23,385 nt of DNA from CAZTLI01 sp964614375 (GCA_964614375.1 CAZTLI010000024.1:1-23385); one strand, 5' to 3'; counted from the stretch's first letter, positions 1 through 8,312 are shown. Notes: generated by a model from the sequence alone, not told the origin. A program made the numbers and translations.

Positions 1-259
1 CCAATTGCAATTCGTCAATCACCTGAACTGCAATCAACGAACTATTGAGATAGGCCACCTGATTCATCAGCAGTTGGCTGGCGGCCTGTTGCAGGCCGAA
101 ATCCGTCCGCGAAGGCACAATCAACATACGCTGGGTGGCGCGATAGATGGGCGTTTGTTGGGACGATAGAAAATAGGCGCTGCCCGCCGCAATCACCGCC
201 AGCAGCACCAGAATCCAGCCACGCCGGACGAGGATGCGACCATAATCCACAAGACTCAT
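1..259 (-). CDS. Wzz-like polysaccharide chain-length/co-polymerase protein, N-terminal part
   Basis: Reading leftward from an ATG at 257-259, 86 codons stay open to the window edge, so only the N-terminus is present. It starts MSLVDYGRILVRRGW. A membrane helix follows at about residues 15-32 (ILVLLAVIAAGSAYF), then PIYRATQRMLIVP, which is the usual start of the extracytoplasmic Wzz/YveK domain (helix, short linker, 'P-x-Y-x-A-x-x-x-L'). Such proteins set the length of exported polysaccharide and often work with a tyrosine kinase and Wzx/Wzy proteins; none of these partners is visible here. An AAGGA stretch about 10 bases upstream of the ATG supports this start. The gene lies 106 bases downstream of the permease gene on the same strand, so co-transcription is possible. 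The family call rests on the N-terminus alone. Confidence 0.72.
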   Translation of the reverse strand, partial: MSLVDYGRILVRRGWILVLLAVIAAGSAYFLSSQQTPIYRATQRMLIVPSRTDFGLQQAASQLLMNQVAYLNSSLIAVQVIDELQL

Positions 260-365
260 AGGGCACGTTCCTTTTCAGACCTGTTTAGCCGCATCATTGT
301 AGCGCAGTCCCACCGGGCGTCAACCGCCGCCTAACAGCCGATTAACCCCTGACAATCCCTGGACT

Positions 366-3350
366 CTACTCATAACGCAGGACATTCATCACCCGTTCGC
401 GGATGGCGACTTCGGCACTGAGGAAGGTCGAAATCCAGCCAATGGCAATCGCGGCGATGACCAGGCCCGCTGTCAACAAACGGGCGTCACTCGGCAGGGG
501 GATGGTGAAGCCCATCAGCGAAGTCATCAACGAGACGATAATCGAACTGAGACCAATGCCGATAATGGCGCTCAATAGGCCGACGATGGTCGTCTCCAGC
601 AGCATAATCCACAGCACACGCCGCCCCTTGAGACCAATGGCTTTCAAAATGCCGATTTGCCGCCGTCGTTCTAAGGTCGATAGGGCGACGGTATTCGCCA
701 TAATGACCGCCGCCGCCAGCAGCGATAGAATCCCGACCACAAACGGAATCGACGTGAACTGGTCAATCAAACGTTTGAGCAAACCGTCAATGACTTCGAT
801 ATTGATAGAGACCAGCCCAATCACGGCAGATAAATCGACCATGACGCCATTTAAATGTGCCTCATCGACCTGATAGGCGATAAAACTGAAGTCGTTACTG
901 CCTGGTAATACACCCGGCGGCACAACGAACGACCCAAAACTGGAAAATTGGTCATCGGCGCTGGTGAAGCCAACCACCTCGAGTTCGATAGTCTGCCTAT
1001 CTTCTAAGCGCGCGGTCACAATCGACCCCAACTGCACGCCGGCTGCCACGGCTTCGTCATCGTAGGGCATGACGATATAGGGTTGTCCGCTGTCAGCTGG
1101 CGTCAAATCCCGTCCGGCGATAATCGTGCCGCTGCGTAGATTGGGATTGTTCGTCTCGCGGATGAGGACGCCGCTTGAAAGCAACGAATCACTAATCGGC
1201 TGCCCATCAACGCGCGTGATATTGAGACTGCCGAATTCAATTTCGGTGCGATAGCGCACGCCTTCGCGGTTGTCCATGATGCGATTGACCGCCACCTGCT
1301 GCACATTCGACAACACGCCCGGCAGCGGAATCACCAGCACATTGCCGCCCAGAAAGTCCTGCAACTGCAATTGCAAGATTTCGCGCACGCCCTCGCCCAC
1401 GTAGGTAATACTGCTGAGGGCGAACATCCCCGCGCTGAGTGCCAGCAGAGTCGTCGCGGTTCGCAAGCGATGGGTCGATAGATTTCGCAGGGCCAAGCGC
1501 AAACTCACGCGCCCGAATGACGGGAATTTGCCGACAATCCATACCAGCATCCACAACAAGCCGACGAGGATACCGAGAAACAGCAGCGTCCCCGCCACGC
1601 CAATGATGCCGACGACATACGGCGACGGCGGTTGGAAGCCATCCACAGCGACAGGGCGAAGGCGCGCTATATCGCCATTGGTGACGGATATGCTTCTGTT
1701 CGCCACCTCATCAACGACGACAAAGCGAATCATCACGCCCGTGTCCTGGTCCCGCAAGAACCAGCCATGGGTGACATACGTGTCGCTGGTGTGGGATTGT
1801 CCCGGTTGCAGCGTCAGAATCAGGGTTTCGACACAATCCTCATCAAACGCATACACATCAATCAGACGGTCAGTGGTCTCATTTTCAAATGTGATTTCGA
1901 CAGGTTGTGCAGCTTCTGGCGCACAGCGAATGATGGGGTCACGCCCAGATGGTGAATCGTCATCGCCACCCACCAGCGCGAATGACGGACTGACAATTTG
2001 CCCGACAATCAGGCCAATCGCCACAATGACGATAATCAAGGCGAACAAGGAGTTCAGCACACCGAGTTTCGGGATATGGGTCTCATTCGGGCGCAGGATA
2101 ATGCCCGGACGCACTTTGACCGCCGTCAGCACCGGCGCGACGCCAAAAATCACGCTGATGATGATACCTAATGTGATGCCATAGACAATCGCTTCGGGGT
2201 AGATGCGCCAGATGAGAGGTTGGTTGATGAATGTCTCGCCGAAGGCATTGACCAATCCGCCGAGCAAGACGCCAATTCCGCTGCCGATGACTGTCCCGGC
2301 GAGGCCAATGAGCGCCGCTTCCGCAAAGAACAACATCGCCACCTGGCGCCCTTTGAGTCCAAAGGTTTTGAGCGCGGCGATTTCGTTGGTACGGCGGCGT
2401 ACCATGACCAGCATCGTGTTCATGATGCCCACGCCGCCAATCAACAACGCGCCGAGTCCCAGTGTGACGATAAAATCGCCCAGAATTTGCGCGATGGCCT
2501 GATTTTGTTCCAGCAGGCGTGAGGTCGTGGTGATGGACGAGCCGCGAAACATCGCTTGAATTTGATGTCCGGCTTCGGTCACTTCTTCTTGCGGGGGATT
2601 ATCGCCCAATGTCAGCGCGATGCGATTCGGACGATATTCGAGTCCGAGCGTGGGCAGCGAGTCCTGTGTGAAATAGGCAAAGCCAAAAAAGGCCGAAAAT
2701 GGATCGCGCAGATTGGCTTCATTCTCTGTGCCGACGATGCCGACGACGGTAAATGGCGCTTCTGTCCGGCTGACGCGCACCTGCTGCCCGACGTGTAAAT
2801 TTTGATTTTGCGCCAGATTGTGGCTGATAATGACCTGATTGGGCGCGGTGAATAACTGGTCGATGGGCACGCCTGCCGGGTCGATGGCTTCAATCACGCC
2901 GATGGGGGGATAGGTTGAGGGGTCGATGAAAAGGGCGCTGACGAAGCTGATATTGCCGAAACCGATTGAGACGATACCCGCTGTCTCTTCTTCTATCCCG
3001 GCGATTTGAATGTTGCCCGCCTGCATATAATCGGACATCTGTCCGCCGCGTTCTGTCACCCACGCTTGCAGGTTGTTAATCTGGTCGGTGTTGTAGCGCC
3101 GCGTTTCATTATCGCCCACAAAACGGAATGGCCCCGGCCCCGCCCGTCCCACTAAACTGATGTTGACATCGCCATGATTGGTCAGGCGCACATTGTCAAT
3201 GAGCGAATCGCCAATCGCCAGTCCCAGACTCCGCAGCGCGACGACGGTTGCCACGCCTGCCGCCACGCTGAAGATGGCGAAGGTCGTCCAACGTCCCCCG
3301 CGTCGCAGATTGCGGGCGGCATAGAGAAAGTAGAAGAAGAGTCGGCGCAT
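366..3350 (-). CDS. Duplicated FtsX/MacB-type ABC transporter permease with an inserted VHL-like domain
   Basis: A 994-residue membrane protein built from two FtsX-like halves. Predicted helices lie near 22-40, 290-312, 338-366, 387-412, 433-455, 578-606, 630-650, 868-890, 912-942 and 958-980: ten in all, as in YbbP/BceB-type permeases. A MacB-like extracytoplasmic domain follows the first helix of each half (about 41-285 and 655-865). Both halves carry the typical FtsX patch after the next helix (RRRTNEIAALKTFGLKGRQV and ERRRQIGILKAIGLKGRRV). Members pair with a cytoplasmic ATPase and act in mechanotransmission, lipoprotein or antibiotic-related export; no ATPase gene lies within this window. 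The loop between helices 5 and 6 (about 456-577) holds an extra domain resembling the VHL beta domain, annotated separately. The ATG at 3348-3350 follows an AGGT only 6 bases upstream, a weak ribosome site. The substrate is unknown. Confidence 0.92.
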   Translation of the reverse strand: MRRLFFYFLYAARNLRRGGRWTTFAIFSVAAGVATVVALRSLGLAIGDSLIDNVRLTNHGDVNISLVGRAGPGPFRFVGDNETRRYNTDQINNLQAWVTERGGQMSDYMQAGNIQIAGIEEETAGIVSIGFGNISFVSALFIDPSTYPPIGVIEAIDPAGVPIDQLFTAPNQVIISHNLAQNQNLHVGQQVRVSRTEAPFTVVGIVGTENEANLRDPFSAFFGFAYFTQDSLPTLGLEYRPNRIALTLGDNPPQEEVTEAGHQIQAMFRGSSITTTSRLLEQNQAIAQILGDFIVTLGLGALLIGGVGIMNTMLVMVRRRTNEIAALKTFGLKGRQVAMLFFAEAALIGLAGTVIGSGIGVLLGGLVNAFGETFINQPLIWRIYPEAIVYGITLGIIISVIFGVAPVLTAVKVRPGIILRPNETHIPKLGVLNSLFALIIVIVAIGLIVGQIVSPSFALVGGDDDSPSGRDPIIRCAPEAAQPVEITFENETTDRLIDVYAFDEDCVETLILTLQPGQSHTSDTYVTHGWFLRDQDTGVMIRFVVVDEVANRSISVTNGDIARLRPVAVDGFQPPSPYVVGIIGVAGTLLFLGILVGLLWMLVWIVGKFPSFGRVSLRLALRNLSTHRLRTATTLLALSAGMFALSSITYVGEGVREILQLQLQDFLGGNVLVIPLPGVLSNVQQVAVNRIMDNREGVRYRTEIEFGSLNITRVDGQPISDSLLSSGVLIRETNNPNLRSGTIIAGRDLTPADSGQPYIVMPYDDEAVAAGVQLGSIVTARLEDRQTIELEVVGFTSADDQFSSFGSFVVPPGVLPGSNDFSFIAYQVDEAHLNGVMVDLSAVIGLVSINIEVIDGLLKRLIDQFTSIPFVVGILSLLAAAVIMANTVALSTLERRRQIGILKAIGLKGRRVLWIMLLETTIVGLLSAIIGIGLSSIIVSLMTSLMGFTIPLPSDARLLTAGLVIAAIAIGWISTFLSAEVAIRERVMNVLRYE
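1692..1907 (-). other. VHL beta-domain-like insertion in the permease (residues about 482-553)
   Basis: This stretch of the permease reads like the beta domain of the von Hippel-Lindau protein (Pfam VHL family, which as I recall also has bacterial members). In order it shows ITFENET, DVYAFDED, LTLQPGQS and TYVTHGWFLRD followed by a TG turn. Human VHL has, in the same order and at similar spacing, VIFCNRS, a V-W strand followed by NFDGE, TLPPG, and SYRGHLWLFRD with a following G-T. By helix counting the loop faces the outside of the cell. Flanking linkers are acidic or Ser/Pro-rich (GGDDDSPSGRD before, FQPPSPYV after), as expected for a domain inserted into a loop. The similarity was judged by eye. 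The function here is unknown; substrate or cell-wall binding is a guess. Confidence 0.72.
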
Positions 3351-3419
3351 GGCGTGACCTCAATTATGACCAAACACAAACATACGGGCTGTTGGGTACA
3401 GGTTGTGTGGCTTTCACTG

Positions 3420-3451
3420 AAGCAAGGGGTTTAAACACCTTGTCTGCACGG
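3420..3451. repeat. Degenerate intergenic repeat with a TTTAAA-centred near-palindrome, copy 1
   Basis: The core GGGGTTTAAACACC is nearly self-complementary. The 32 bases match 15755-15786 at 23 of 32 positions in the same orientation, including GGGTTTAAAC and the following CTG. Both copies lie in intergenic DNA. This looks like a small dispersed repeat family, but two copies are weak proof. Confidence 0.4.
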
Positions 3452-3693
3452 CTATTACCCATGAGCCAAAAAATTCAACCGGTGTTAGGCTGCACTGTTT
3501 ACCTGTACGCAGTCAACCTCAAACAGTTGCATTATAGGGGCAAAAGGCAGCGGAATAAAGTCGGCATCACGGCACTTCGGCAAAGTCTGGTGCGGCCTGA
3601 AGATTCAGTATATGCTGCAAGATACGTGCCTTTGCTGACAGGCGGAGCTGCTGGCAGGCAATCCGGGTGGCCTATATGTCCCAGTTTAATACT

Positions 3694-3718
3694 ATCGTGC
3701 ATTACGATACGTTATAAT
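3694..3718 (+). promoter_or_regulatory. Putative -10 box with an upstream dyad, histidine kinase promoter
   Basis: A perfect TATAAT lies at 3713-3718. Just upstream is the dyad ATCGT-N5-ACGAT (3694-3708), which could be an operator. The -35 position (TACTAT at 3690-3695, 17-base spacer) is poor, as at activator-dependent promoters. Transcription would begin near 3725. That places the upstream in-frame ATG at 3717 inside the -10 box and favours the ATG at 3756. Confidence 0.45.
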
Positions 3719-3755
3719 GAAATCATTGGATTGGGTCGTGTGGTGGGGGTATGGG

Positions 3756-5606
3756 ATGTCCATTCGCTTAAAATTTGTCATCGGCAGTCTGGTCGCGTTT
3801 ATCACACTCTTGATTGTGTTACTGGGGGTGTCGCAGTCGGTGCTGCTCGCCAGTTATGAAACGCTCGAAACGCAGCAGGTTCAACGCAATCTGGAACGCA
3901 TCCACAACACGCTGGTCGATTACACTGCTTCGCTTCTGGCATCGACCCGCGATTGGGCGACATGGGACGATACCTATGCCTTTATTCAGGATGGCAACGA
4001 CGCCTACATTGCCGACAATATGTACGAAGGCATTCTGGCTAATCTGAATGTCAATGTCATCATGTTCGTCAATAACGACGCGGAGATTGTCTTTGGCACA
4101 GGCTTTAACACGGCGGATATGACGCTTCAGCCGCTGCCGGATGGTGTCGAGAGTCTGCTGAATGAGCATCTGCTGCTGACCGATGCGACGGTCAACCAGC
4201 CCGTGAGTGGATTTGTACGCTTATCCGGTCAGACGATGCTCATCGCCACCAGCCCGATTTTGACCAGCGACGCGACTGGCCCGGTACAGGGCACGCTGAT
4301 TTTTGGGCGTTATCTCGATGACGCCTTCATCAATGGCCTATCTGACCAACTCCGCCTGACTTTGAGTGTCTATATGTTGGATGGCGCTTCGCTGCCAGAC
4401 GATGTGCAAGCGGCACGCGCTGACCTATCGCGCAGCCAGCCGATGCTCTTTCGCCCACTGACCCATGAGGACAGCGCGGGGTATGTGCTGGTGGAAGCGG
4501 TTGATGGCACACCGCTGACCGTTCTGCGGGCCGATTTCCCGCGTACCATTTACATCCAGGGGCAAAATACCATCGCGCTGTTTTTGTTGATTGTGGGTGT
4601 GGCGGGTGTGGTCTTGACTGGTGGCGCACTGATTGTCTTAGACCGGCTGGTCATGCAGCGGATTACGCGCGTCAGTCAAGAAGTTGATGCCATAGAAGCC
4701 CTGGATTCAGCCTCCCCGACCCAACGTGTGATCGTGACTTCAAACGATGAAATCGCCGGTCTGGCGAAAGACATCAACGCCCTGCTAGACCGTTTGAGTG
4801 GGACGCAAGAGGCGCTCACAGCCAAAAATGGCGAATTAAAAGCGGCCTATCAACAAGCGCAGGAAGCGACCCGCCTGAAAAACGAATTCCTCGCCACCAT
4901 GTCGCACGAATTACGCACCCCACTCAACGCCATCATGGGCTACGCCGGAATCATGGTCGAAGGCATCAATGGCGAATTAGATGACAACGCCATGCGGATG
5001 GTCAACAGTATTCATCGCAACAGCGAAACACTGCTGAACATCATCAACGACATCCTCGACCTGTCGAAAATCGAGGCGGGACGCCTGGAACTCATCAACG
5101 CCGCTTTCGATTTGCCGGAATTAGTCGAAGAACTGCAAAAGCAGATGCAGGTTTTGGCGGACGAAAAGAATCTGTCCTTTGTCGTGGATGTGCCCGAAAA
5201 TACGCCCATCATGGTCTATGGCGACAAAGGCCGCGTGCAGCAAGTCCTCACCAATTTGCTGGGCAACGCTTTCAAATTCACCACTAAAGGCAAAGTGACT
5301 CTCAAAATCGCGCGCCATTCGCCTATGGTGGAATTCTGTGTTGAAGATACCGGTATTGGTATCCCACCGGATGCGCTCGATTATATTTTCGATGAATTCC
5401 GGCAGGTCGATAGCTCACCGACGCGCGCCTTCAAAGGCACGGGATTGGGATTGGCGATTACGCGCCGTCTGGTGGAGTTGATGGGCGGGAAGGTTGGCGT
5501 CACGAGCACGATTAACGTCGGCAGTGTGTTCACGGTCACGCTGCCCCTGCTATCACCACCATCGGCTGTGCCCGCTGTCCCCCGCGCCGAACACCAGCAG
5601 ACCTGA
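3756..5606 (+). CDS. Membrane-bound sensor histidine kinase with CHASE4 domain
   Basis: A 616-residue sensor kinase. Helix 1 lies at about 5-28. An extracytoplasmic CHASE4 domain follows (about 45-200), with the hallmark RDWATWDDTYAF near residues 65-76. Helix 2 is at about 272-297, followed by a HAMP region. The HisKA box MSHELRTPLNAI carries the phospho-acceptor His384. The HATPase domain has the N box (LTNLLGNAFKF), G1 (EDTGIGIP), an F box (FDEFRQVD) and G2 (KGTGLGLAI). It should autophosphorylate in response to an external signal, since CHASE4 is a sensing domain of unknown ligand, and pass phosphate to a response regulator. There is no receiver domain and no response-regulator gene in the window, so it is an orphan here. 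The start at 3756 was chosen because GGTGGGGG precedes it and a TATAAT overlaps the alternative ATG at 3717 (13 residues longer). Confidence 0.93.
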   Translation: MSIRLKFVIGSLVAFITLLIVLLGVSQSVLLASYETLETQQVQRNLERIHNTLVDYTASLLASTRDWATWDDTYAFIQDGNDAYIADNMYEGILANLNVNVIMFVNNDAEIVFGTGFNTADMTLQPLPDGVESLLNEHLLLTDATVNQPVSGFVRLSGQTMLIATSPILTSDATGPVQGTLIFGRYLDDAFINGLSDQLRLTLSVYMLDGASLPDDVQAARADLSRSQPMLFRPLTHEDSAGYVLVEAVDGTPLTVLRADFPRTIYIQGQNTIALFLLIVGVAGVVLTGGALIVLDRLVMQRITRVSQEVDAIEALDSASPTQRVIVTSNDEIAGLAKDINALLDRLSGTQEALTAKNGELKAAYQQAQEATRLKNEFLATMSHELRTPLNAIMGYAGIMVEGINGELDDNAMRMVNSIHRNSETLLNIINDILDLSKIEAGRLELINAAFDLPELVEELQKQMQVLADEKNLSFVVDVPENTPIMVYGDKGRVQQVLTNLLGNAFKFTTKGKVTLKIARHSPMVEFCVEDTGIGIPPDALDYIFDEFRQVDSSPTRAFKGTGLGLAITRRLVELMGGKVGVTSTINVGSVFTVTLPLLSPPSAVPAVPRAEHQQT

Positions 5607-5698
5607 AGCGCTTATGGCGTTACAATACGTCGCATAGTCTAGTTCAGGCATGAATCTGCTGGTATCGGATGATTCGGGTTGTAGTGGAGCGAACAAAG

Positions 5699-6841
5699 AT
5701 GAAAAAATGGGGTGTATTGGTCCTGTGGCTAGGCATTAGTCTGCTGGCGCTCTCGACGGTGTATGCTGCGCCGATTATCAGCGATGCTGTCGGGCAGATT
5801 ATAACGCTGGTCAATAATATGGAAGCGGCGGTGCAGGCGGGCGATGCCGAGACCTATCTGTCGTATGTCGATATGACGGACGAAACCTTCGCTACCGAAC
5901 ACACCAACTGGGCGCATAATTGGGCCGATGGTGATTTTCTGGTCAGTTTTGAACTGGACATCGGTCAAATCACGGTGGAGGATGATCGGGCGCGCGGGAC
6001 GTTAAGTGTGTGGTGGCAGACCAATCTGCCGCATCATGGCGGGCGGCCTATCGAAGCCGGATTTGTGGTGCAATTTCGTTATGACGAAACGCGCGGGCAG
6101 TGGCTCTATGGCGGTGAACATTGGGCGCGCACCGTCGAGACTGACCAGTTCATCGTCCATGCAGCGGCGGGCGTCGCCGAGACGATTGAGGCGCTGCTGC
6201 CGGAACTGCCCATTATCTACGACAGCATCACCACCAATTATGGCTATGTCCCCGTCGGACGCATGGAAATCAAACTGTATGCCACACCAGAAATTTTGAT
6301 TGCGACCACACTGCTCGATTTACCCCTTATCGCGGGCTGGAACGAACCGCGTGAGTCGATGAAATCCATCGCCACCAATCCCGTCATCCTGCCGCGTGTC
6401 GTCGCGCATGAATTTGGGCATTTCCTCACATTCGATCAGGCGGGCGGGGCACATCCACCGATGCCCTGGTGGTTGGAAGAAGGTATCGCGGAATTTTTCG
6501 CCATCAACTATATCGGCGACCCCTATGTACTCGGTTATGACATCATGGTCGGTGTGCAAGGTTTGCTGGTGACGGGCGAATTTGTCGAATGGTCGCGCAT
6601 CAGCAATTATGAAGAGACGCCTGTGTCCTTGTGGGGTTATGTTTATCCGCAGGGATTCGCGTTTGTGTCGGTCATCGGCAGTATCTATGGCGCGGACGCG
6701 CGCAATGACTGGTTGCACGCAATGGCGGCGGATGGTCTCACGATGGCGGCGGCGACGCAGCAGGTTTTTGGCCTGTCCTTCGATGAACTGGACATGACGT
6801 TCCGCAATTTTGTGTTGAGCATCCCGTTCGAGAGTGAATGA
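5699..6841 (+). CDS. Exported zinc metallopeptidase, peptidase MA-like
   Basis: A 380-residue protein with a signal peptide at 1-24 (MKKWGVLVLWLG, then a hydrophobic core ending VYAAP). The first half after the signal (about 30-150) looks like a small alpha+beta domain, perhaps NTF2-like. The C-terminal half is a gluzincin-type catalytic domain: VVAHEFGHFL (HEFGH, residues 237-241) supplies two zinc-binding His and the catalytic Glu. WWLEEGIAEFF, 24 residues after the first His, supplies the third ligand, likely Glu261. This spacing fits the MA clan, and the layout fits Pfam peptidase_MA. It should cut peptides outside the membrane; the substrate is unknown. The start at 5699 follows GGAG by about 10 bases. 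The longer in-frame ATG at 5669 would put charged residues before the signal peptide. The next gene overlaps it by 4 bases (ATGA), so they are co-translated. Confidence 0.85.
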   Translation: MKKWGVLVLWLGISLLALSTVYAAPIISDAVGQIITLVNNMEAAVQAGDAETYLSYVDMTDETFATEHTNWAHNWADGDFLVSFELDIGQITVEDDRARGTLSVWWQTNLPHHGGRPIEAGFVVQFRYDETRGQWLYGGEHWARTVETDQFIVHAAAGVAETIEALLPELPIIYDSITTNYGYVPVGRMEIKLYATPEILIATTLLDLPLIAGWNEPRESMKSIATNPVILPRVVAHEFGHFLTFDQAGGAHPPMPWWLEEGIAEFFAINYIGDPYVLGYDIMVGVQGLLVTGEFVEWSRISNYEETPVSLWGYVYPQGFAFVSVIGSIYGADARNDWLHAMAADGLTMAAATQQVFGLSFDELDMTFRNFVLSIPFESE

Positions 6842-7725
6842 CAACTGTGTGGCGCTTTGTGTCGCGGGTGGCCTTGCTCTATGCGCTGCTGTTTGGCGGT
6901 GTGGTGCTGGCGCAGACGCTTGGCAAACGCCTCCCCGATTCCACGATTGCCTTCACCACCGGACGCAATGCCAATTTTGAAATCTACTTGCTGGAAACGG
7001 GGCGCAATCTGCTGGTGAATATCACGCGCCATCCGGCGTGGGATACTGCCCCGGCGTGGTCGCCCGATGGGATGCAGCTTGTCTTTGTGTCTAATCGCAG
7101 CAATAACAACAACCTGTTCATCATGGATTTCGATGGACGCAATGTGCGGCAAATCACCGATGGACAGTATTATGATTTTCCCGCATGGTCACCGGACGGC
7201 ACGACCATCGCCTATCAACAATTCACGGGCGCGGATAGTGACATTTTTGTGATACCTGCCACAGGCGGCGATTCGATTCGACTGACACGCCAGGCCGACA
7301 ATCTCACGCCGGGATGGACGCCCGACGGCGCGGTCATTTATGGCGCGAATCAGGTGAATGTGTCGTCTATTCGGATTGTGACACTAGCAGGTGAGATGGT
7401 GATTTATGAGGAGGGCGCGCTCGCCAACTTTAGTTTCCCGCGTTATTCGCCCGATGGCACACGCCTGGCGTATGTGGCACAGGCGGGCAGCGGCTTCTTA
7501 GAGGTTTACATCCGCAATACGACGACGGGCAGCACGCAGCAGGTGACGGCCTTTCGCAATACGCTGGGGCCAACATGGTCGCCGGATGGTCGCGCGATTG
7601 CTGTGTCGGGCATCCATGGCGATAACGTCGAAATCTTCATCGTCCCGATTGATGGCAGTCTGCCGCGGCGTGTGACCAATGACACCGCGCAAGACTTCGC
7701 CCCGGCATGGCGTCCTGTGCCGTGA
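6838..7725 (+). CDS. Exported PD40/TolB-like beta-propeller protein A
   Basis: A 295-residue protein with an N-terminal signal or anchor (about 8-27, hydrophobic, ending VVLAQ). The rest is PD40 blades: WSPDG (twice), WTPDG, YSPDG, WSPDG and a final WRPVP, about 45 residues apart. Each blade has the usual 'I-A-F/F-V-S ... I-F/Y-V-M-D ... R-x-L/I-T' rhythm of TolB-type propellers. Six blades suggest a closed six-bladed ring. There is no catalytic residue pattern, so a binding or scaffold role outside the cell is likely. Its ATG overlaps the stop of the metallopeptidase gene, which suggests the two products work together, for instance the propeller guiding the peptidase; that is inference. It has two relatives in the window (8965-9603 and 13357-14370). 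Confidence 0.88.
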   Translation: MTTVWRFVSRVALLYALLFGGVVLAQTLGKRLPDSTIAFTTGRNANFEIYLLETGRNLLVNITRHPAWDTAPAWSPDGMQLVFVSNRSNNNNLFIMDFDGRNVRQITDGQYYDFPAWSPDGTTIAYQQFTGADSDIFVIPATGGDSIRLTRQADNLTPGWTPDGAVIYGANQVNVSSIRIVTLAGEMVIYEEGALANFSFPRYSPDGTRLAYVAQAGSGFLEVYIRNTTTGSTQQVTAFRNTLGPTWSPDGRAIAVSGIHGDNVEIFIVPIDGSLPRRVTNDTAQDFAPAWRPVP

Positions 7726-7897
7726 ATTTGTTTACCCACAGAGGGATAGCTTAAGCGCAAGTTTCCATATCGCAACCGCATCCTGCGGTGACGTGATGTT
7801 GATAATACGGGATTTAATGAAAATCTAAAGATTTGCGTTAAGATTGGGTGGCCGACGCTTTGTTAAATTCAATCCTTAGTGCGCTTAAGGGGCAGAT

Positions 7898-7984
7898 ATG
7901 AGCGAATCGCAAGAACAACCCGCACTTCAAACAACAGGGCAAGAAACGAATTTGCCGTCCTTTAACGAGCCAACTCATGGATAA
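7898..7984 (+). CDS. Short hydrophilic reading frame, possible small protein or truncated gene start
   Basis: Twenty-eight codons from ATG to TAA, starting MSESQEQPALQTTG. An AGGGG ribosome site lies 6-7 bases before the ATG, better than expected by chance. The product is polar and disordered-looking, with no known domain. It may be the 5' end of a gene whose remainder has decayed, because the following kilobase holds gene remnants. It could also be a chance frame. Confidence 0.25.
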   Translation: MSESQEQPALQTTGQETNLPSFNEPTHG

Positions 7985-8075
7985 ACCAATGAGACTCCGA
8001 CTGATTATTGTGCAGAGGGCGGGCTGATGGTCTGTAACACACGCATCGGATAACGCCATTGCGCCATGCAACGAT

Positions 8076-8127
8076 GCCCGTATCTATACGCCCGTATTTA
8101 TACGCCCGTATCTATACGCCCGTATCC
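8076..8127 (+). repeat. 14-base tandem repeat, about 3.7 copies
   Basis: The unit GCCCGTATCTATAC starts at 8076, 8090, 8104 and 8118. The second copy has one C-to-T change and the fourth is partial. The length is not a multiple of three and there is no coding frame, so this is a non-coding minisatellite-like array. The unit contains a GTAT...ATAC dyad. Confidence 0.9.
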
Positions 8128-8176
8128 AAACCCCCATTCCCGGCTCGGCAGAACCGGTCACAAGCGTGCTGGAAGT

Positions 8177-8195
8177 CCCCGCTCCGCCAGCGGGG
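8177..8195. repeat. GC-rich hairpin, possible REP-like element
   Basis: CCCCGCT and AGCGGGG form a perfect 7-base-pair stem around a 5-base loop, followed by an AGGGGA run. There is no T tract, so it is not a standard terminator. It resembles the short palindromic elements often scattered between genes. Confidence 0.45.
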
Positions 8196-8312
8196 AGGGG
8201 ATTGGTTGGTCGGAGGGGTTGCCATCCGAACAGGCACAATCTCACGGATAGGTGACTAGATATGCGGATGCAGCAGCGCTGTGTCGCTACGGGAGACAAC
8301 CGGGGTTTGTCG

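Larger units (their letters stand above)
3351..3755. other. Intergenic region between divergent permease and kinase genes
   Basis: About 400 bases with no convincing gene. It must hold the promoter of the leftward permease, which I could not place. It also holds one copy of a short repeat (3420-3451) and, at its right end, a -10 box with a small dyad for the kinase gene. A reading frame at 3392-3859 crosses the region but runs into the kinase gene in another frame and resembles no protein I know. Confidence 0.6.

Noticed and set aside
42..266. A 74-codon leftward frame at the left edge
   Set aside because: It is out of frame with the Wzz-like coding sequence, which has a membrane helix and family motif. 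The Ala/Gly/Arg/Pro-rich product looks like a shadow.
1528..2184. A 218-codon rightward frame
   Set aside because: It is antisense to the permease gene, Ser/Thr/Arg-rich with no domain, as expected from complementary-strand codons.
3392..3859. A 155-codon rightward frame before the kinase
   Set aside because: It runs into the kinase gene in another frame, has no ribosome site and resembles no protein family.
8076..8127. CRISPR array
   Set aside because: The repeats are only 14 bases and directly adjacent, without spacers, and no cas gene is present.
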